The notes under the pieces are model-generated. The model did not search any database. It saw only the letters and a program-made list of their open reading frames with translations, and was not told where the DNA came from. Position numbers and translations under genes: made by a program. Below are positions 62,316 to 64,000 of a stretch of DNA of 64,000 nucleotides, piece after piece. Positions within the stretch are counted from its first letter, which is position 1, and the number at the start of each line of letters is the position of its first letter. Source of the DNA: Paenibacillus fonticola DSM 21315 (GTDB lineage Bacteria > Bacillota > Bacilli > Paenibacillales > Paenibacillaceae); the NCBI RefSeq assembly GCF_000381905.1, contig NZ_KB907247.1, positions 215,687 to 279,686 of the forward strand, read 5' to 3'.

Positions 62316-62475
62316 AATCATTGATAGCTGTACTCAAATGGTGGAATGAGCTCTATCTAAGTAATGATAATAAGTTATCTGAGTAGTGGAATGAGCTCCT
62401 CCAAGTGATGATTTTTGAACTGTATCCAAATGATAGAGTGGGCTGTAGGGCTGTACGCAAATGAATGTTTGGAGG
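62316..62475 (+). repeat. Imperfect repeats before fucU
   Basis: AGTGGAATGAGCTCCT and GGTGGAATGAGCTCTA recur about 54 bases apart, with related GTATCCAAATGATAG and GTACTCAAATGGTGG words. The gap shows no gene; the GGAGGA at 62471-62476 is the fucU ribosome site. Confidence 0.55.
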
Positions 62476-62481
62476 ACTGAC

Positions 62482-62910
62482 ATGTTAAAAGGAATTTCCA
62501 GTTTAATCTCCCCGGATCTCATTAAGGTGCTGATGGAAATGGGCCATTCTGATGAAATCGTGTTTGCAGACGCTAATTTTCCAGCTGCGAGTCATGCCCA
62601 GCGGCTTATCCGCTGTGACGGCCACGGTATTCCAGAGCTGCTGGAGGCAGTACTGCCGTTGTTCCCGCTCGATGTTTACGTGGATCAGCCTGTAACATTG
62701 ATGGCCGTAATCCCGGGTGACGGTGTAAAGACGCCGATTTGGAACGAGTATAGAAAAATTGTAGAGCAATACCATTCGGGGGGCGAGGCCTTTGAGGAAA
62801 TGGAACGGTTCGCGTTCTATGAGCGGGCCAAACAAGCCTATGCCATCGTGACTACCGGAGAAAAAGCACTGTATGCCAACGTGATTTTGAAAAAGGGCGT
62901 CATAATTTAG
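62482..62910 (+). CDS. fucU: L-fucose mutarotase FucU (RbsD/FucU family)
   Basis: This 142-residue mutarotase interconverts alpha and beta L-fucose, supplying the anomer for FucI. The family motif GHSDEIVFADANFPA with catalytic H22 is present, as is AIVTTGEKALYANVILKKGV at the end. ATG 62482 follows TTGGAGGA by five bases. It closes the fucose operon and is followed by a strong terminator. Confidence 0.93.
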   Translation: MLKGISSLISPDLIKVLMEMGHSDEIVFADANFPAASHAQRLIRCDGHGIPELLEAVLPLFPLDVYVDQPVTLMAVIPGDGVKTPIWNEYRKIVEQYHSGGEAFEEMERFAFYERAKQAYAIVTTGEKALYANVILKKGVII

Positions 62911-62940
62911 ATTGCTGCGTTACGTCAACCCTACGGGAGC

Positions 62941-62976
62941 AAGCAGAGCAAGAGGAATAAGCAGAGCAAGAGGAAC
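62941..62976 (+). repeat. Short direct repeat after fucU
   Basis: AAGCAGAGCAAGAGGAA occurs twice in tandem, immediately before the terminator hairpin. Confidence 0.7.
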
Positions 62977-62984
62977 AATATGAA

Positions 62985-63021
62985 AATAGCTGCCGTAATT
63001 TTCGGCAGCTATTATTTTTTT
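62985..63021 (+). terminator. Intrinsic terminator of the fucose operon
   Basis: AATAGCTGCCG (62985-62995) and CGGCAGCTATT (63003-63013) form a perfect 11-bp stem, followed by a T-run. Confidence 0.9.
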
Positions 63022-63066
63022 AGGATTTAGCCAGTTGAGTGCGTGAAACGCGCGAAACAAAAAACG

Positions 63067-63081
63067 ACCCGCTATGCGGGT
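63067..63081 (+). other. Short perfect hairpin next to the TnpA relic
   Basis: ACCCGC-TAT-GCGGGT is a perfect 6-bp stem 14 bases before the surviving TnpA fragment. IS200/IS605 elements carry small subterminal hairpins recognised by TnpA, so it may be a remnant of the element end brought next to the gene by an internal deletion. This is inference. Confidence 0.4.
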
Positions 63082-63094
63082 GGAGGGTTCGTTA

Positions 63095-63354
63095 ATGATC
63101 TTTGAGAAGCGTGCGCAGTTAAAGTATAAATATAGGAATCGAAATTCTGGGCAGAAGGATATTTAAACATTGTTGCTAGCAGACAACTTGACGGTGGATG
63201 GGAAGCGGGTTGTATCTAATGTACAGTGAGCCTAAATGAAGCAACTGTAGCGAAATACATTCGTGAACAAGAAGCCCATGATCAAGCCATAGATAAGCTG
63301 AGTGTAAAAGAGTAGGAAGATCCGTTCAGCAGCAACAAGAGCAAAAAGAAATAA
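63095..63354 (+). pseudogene. Decayed IS200/IS605-family TnpA transposase fragment
   Basis: Only the C-terminal half of a Y1 transposase survives, in pieces. MIFEKRAQLKYKYRNR (63095-63141) is followed, after a one-base loss, by KFWAEGY in the next frame. After a scrambled stretch comes VSLNEATVAKYIREQEAHD and AIDKLSVKE (from 63226). An in-frame TAG at 63313-63315 stands where family members have Tyr, then EDPFSSNKSKK and the true stop. The N-terminal HUH part is absent upstream. It cannot make active enzyme. A GCCTGA/TCAGGC hairpin at 63395-63418 may mark the former right end. Confidence 0.85.
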
Positions 63355-63851
63355 ACCAGTTTAACAGGTAAGTGAAAGTGACAAATAACACTGGGCCTGA
63401 ACAGATTTGTGGTCAGGCTAGCGTCTTTTTAGGCGCAGTTTGGCAACAGGGGATTACCCCCCACAAGAGCCCCCCCCCCCACTCTTTGGACGGGTGCTCA
63501 TAATTTAATTACCTGAAAATTGCAGTGAAAGCCCCAGGACTGAAAATAACGCCTATATTGTCCTTCACCCTGCAGAACATTTACAGATTTCTGCATCCTA
63601 TACTTCTGCATCCTATACTAAGTATTTACGAAAGGCCACGCAGTCACACTGGAAAACCACGTCGTTAACTTCGGTTCTGGAGATGTTATTCCTAATAAAA
63701 GATTGGATTTAGCTATCAGCGACTGTTGTTTGATTCTAGCTATGATGAACGATAAACAGACAGCCCTCCACATTGCTACATCTCGTAGGTTAAAATGGAA
63801 AGTGGAAAGACCAACCATTTCAGAGCTACATAGCAAAGGAGAGCTGATACT
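63355..63851 (+). other. Gene-free segment between two insertion sequences
   Basis: No plausible gene is seen. Features are a GCCTGA/TCAGGC hairpin (63395-63418), a run of 11 C (63470-63480) and a direct repeat CTGCATCCTATACT at 63591-63604 and 63606-63619. The last about 200 bases should belong to the IS110 left end, where related elements encode the bridge RNA. The exact IS boundary cannot be fixed from one copy. Confidence 0.5.
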
Positions 63852-64000
63852 ATGCAGTCTATCACAAAATTCGTCGGTTTAGATGTATCCAAAGAAAAAA
63901 TTTCGGTGGCCATTGCGGATTCAACCGGGGAAGCCCCTCGCTATTACGGGAGCATTCCACATTCGGCGGCGGCACTTCGTAAACTCATCAAAGAACTGGG
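63852..64000 (+). mobile_element. IS110-family transposase (DEDD recombinase), 3' end beyond the window
   Basis: The first 49 codons begin MQSITKFVGLDVSKEK and continue ISVAIADSTGEAPRYYG. This is the N-terminal RuvC-like DEDD domain of IS110/IS1111 recombinases, with the first catalytic Asp in GLDVSK. AAAGGAG lies ten bases before ATG 63852. The gene is open to the window end. IS110 enzymes are guided by a bridge RNA from the element's non-coding end (established for IS621), so the upstream sequence deserves attention. Confidence 0.88.

Noticed and set aside
63470..63480. Run of 11 C residues
   Set aside because: It may be a real homopolymer or a sequencing artefact; nothing nearby suggests phase variation of a gene.
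1..64000. CRISPR array, rRNA or tRNA genes, classical riboswitches
   Set aside because: The tandem arrays have no unique spacers of regular length, and no rRNA, tRNA or known aptamer signature was recognised on reading both strands; no covariance scan could be run.

Overview
The window looks like a chromosomal segment of a low-to-mid G+C, endospore-forming member of the Bacillota, most likely Paenibacillus or a close relative. This is inferred from family content: LplABC-type sugar import with a membrane-bound AraC regulator, NarGHJI with NreABC and a YwiC-like protein, a KGG/GsiB stress protein with a sigma-B-type promoter, a SleB/CwlJ hydrolase, Ku plus LigD parts, and YhgE/Pip. Strong AGGAGG-type ribosome sites and frequent TTG/GTG starts fit. 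No search was run, so the genus is inference.

Layout. (1) 1-14313: a rhamnogalacturonan/pectin-fragment utilisation locus. It has two ABC permeases, a lipoprotein binding protein, a membrane AraC sensor-regulator, a YetA-like PL26 exo-rhamnogalacturonan lyase, a DUF1961 (YesU-like) protein, a polysaccharide deacetylase, an FG-GAP-like propeller and a GH105 unsaturated glycuronyl hydrolase. The enzymes lack signal peptides, so oligosaccharides are probably imported and then cut inside the cell. (2) 14496-16932: small housekeeping and stress genes (DivIVA/GpsB-like, Dps, DUF488, HesB-like). (3) 17547-31855: anaerobic nitrate respiration. It holds modAB, narGHJI, nreABC, a NarK-type transporter with an extra C-terminal PAS domain, moaA, a YwiC-like protein and a 52-residue stalk-like protein. 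A shared TAGGGATTTCCCCT box precedes narG and the transporter gene. (4) 31992-41705: stress, chemotaxis, RNA-repair, spore-wall and lipid genes, a large 51-bp repeat array, and a TetR/YhgE pair.

(5) 41789-54088: two paralogous M23 peptidase-bactofilin gene pairs flank cardiolipin synthase, a split NHEJ set (LigD polymerase, ATP ligase, Ku), the tsaE-tsaB-rimI-tsaD operon and a PTS EIIC gene interrupted by an in-frame amber codon. (6) 54443-56876: VanW, DUF6157 and an AAC(3)-family acetyltransferase. (7) 57059-62910: an L-fucose operon (AraC regulator, FucI, FucA, rhamnulokinase-family kinase, FucU) with a cre-like site over the fucI start. (8) 62911-64000: a mobile-element zone with a decayed IS200/IS605 TnpA relic and the first part of an IS110-family recombinase.

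A recurring feature is degenerate tandem repeats, each with its own period (9, 11, 12, 13, 15, 17, 21, 42 or 51 bp). They sit in intergenic gaps and in poorly constrained parts of genes. No rRNA, tRNA or CRISPR array was recognised.
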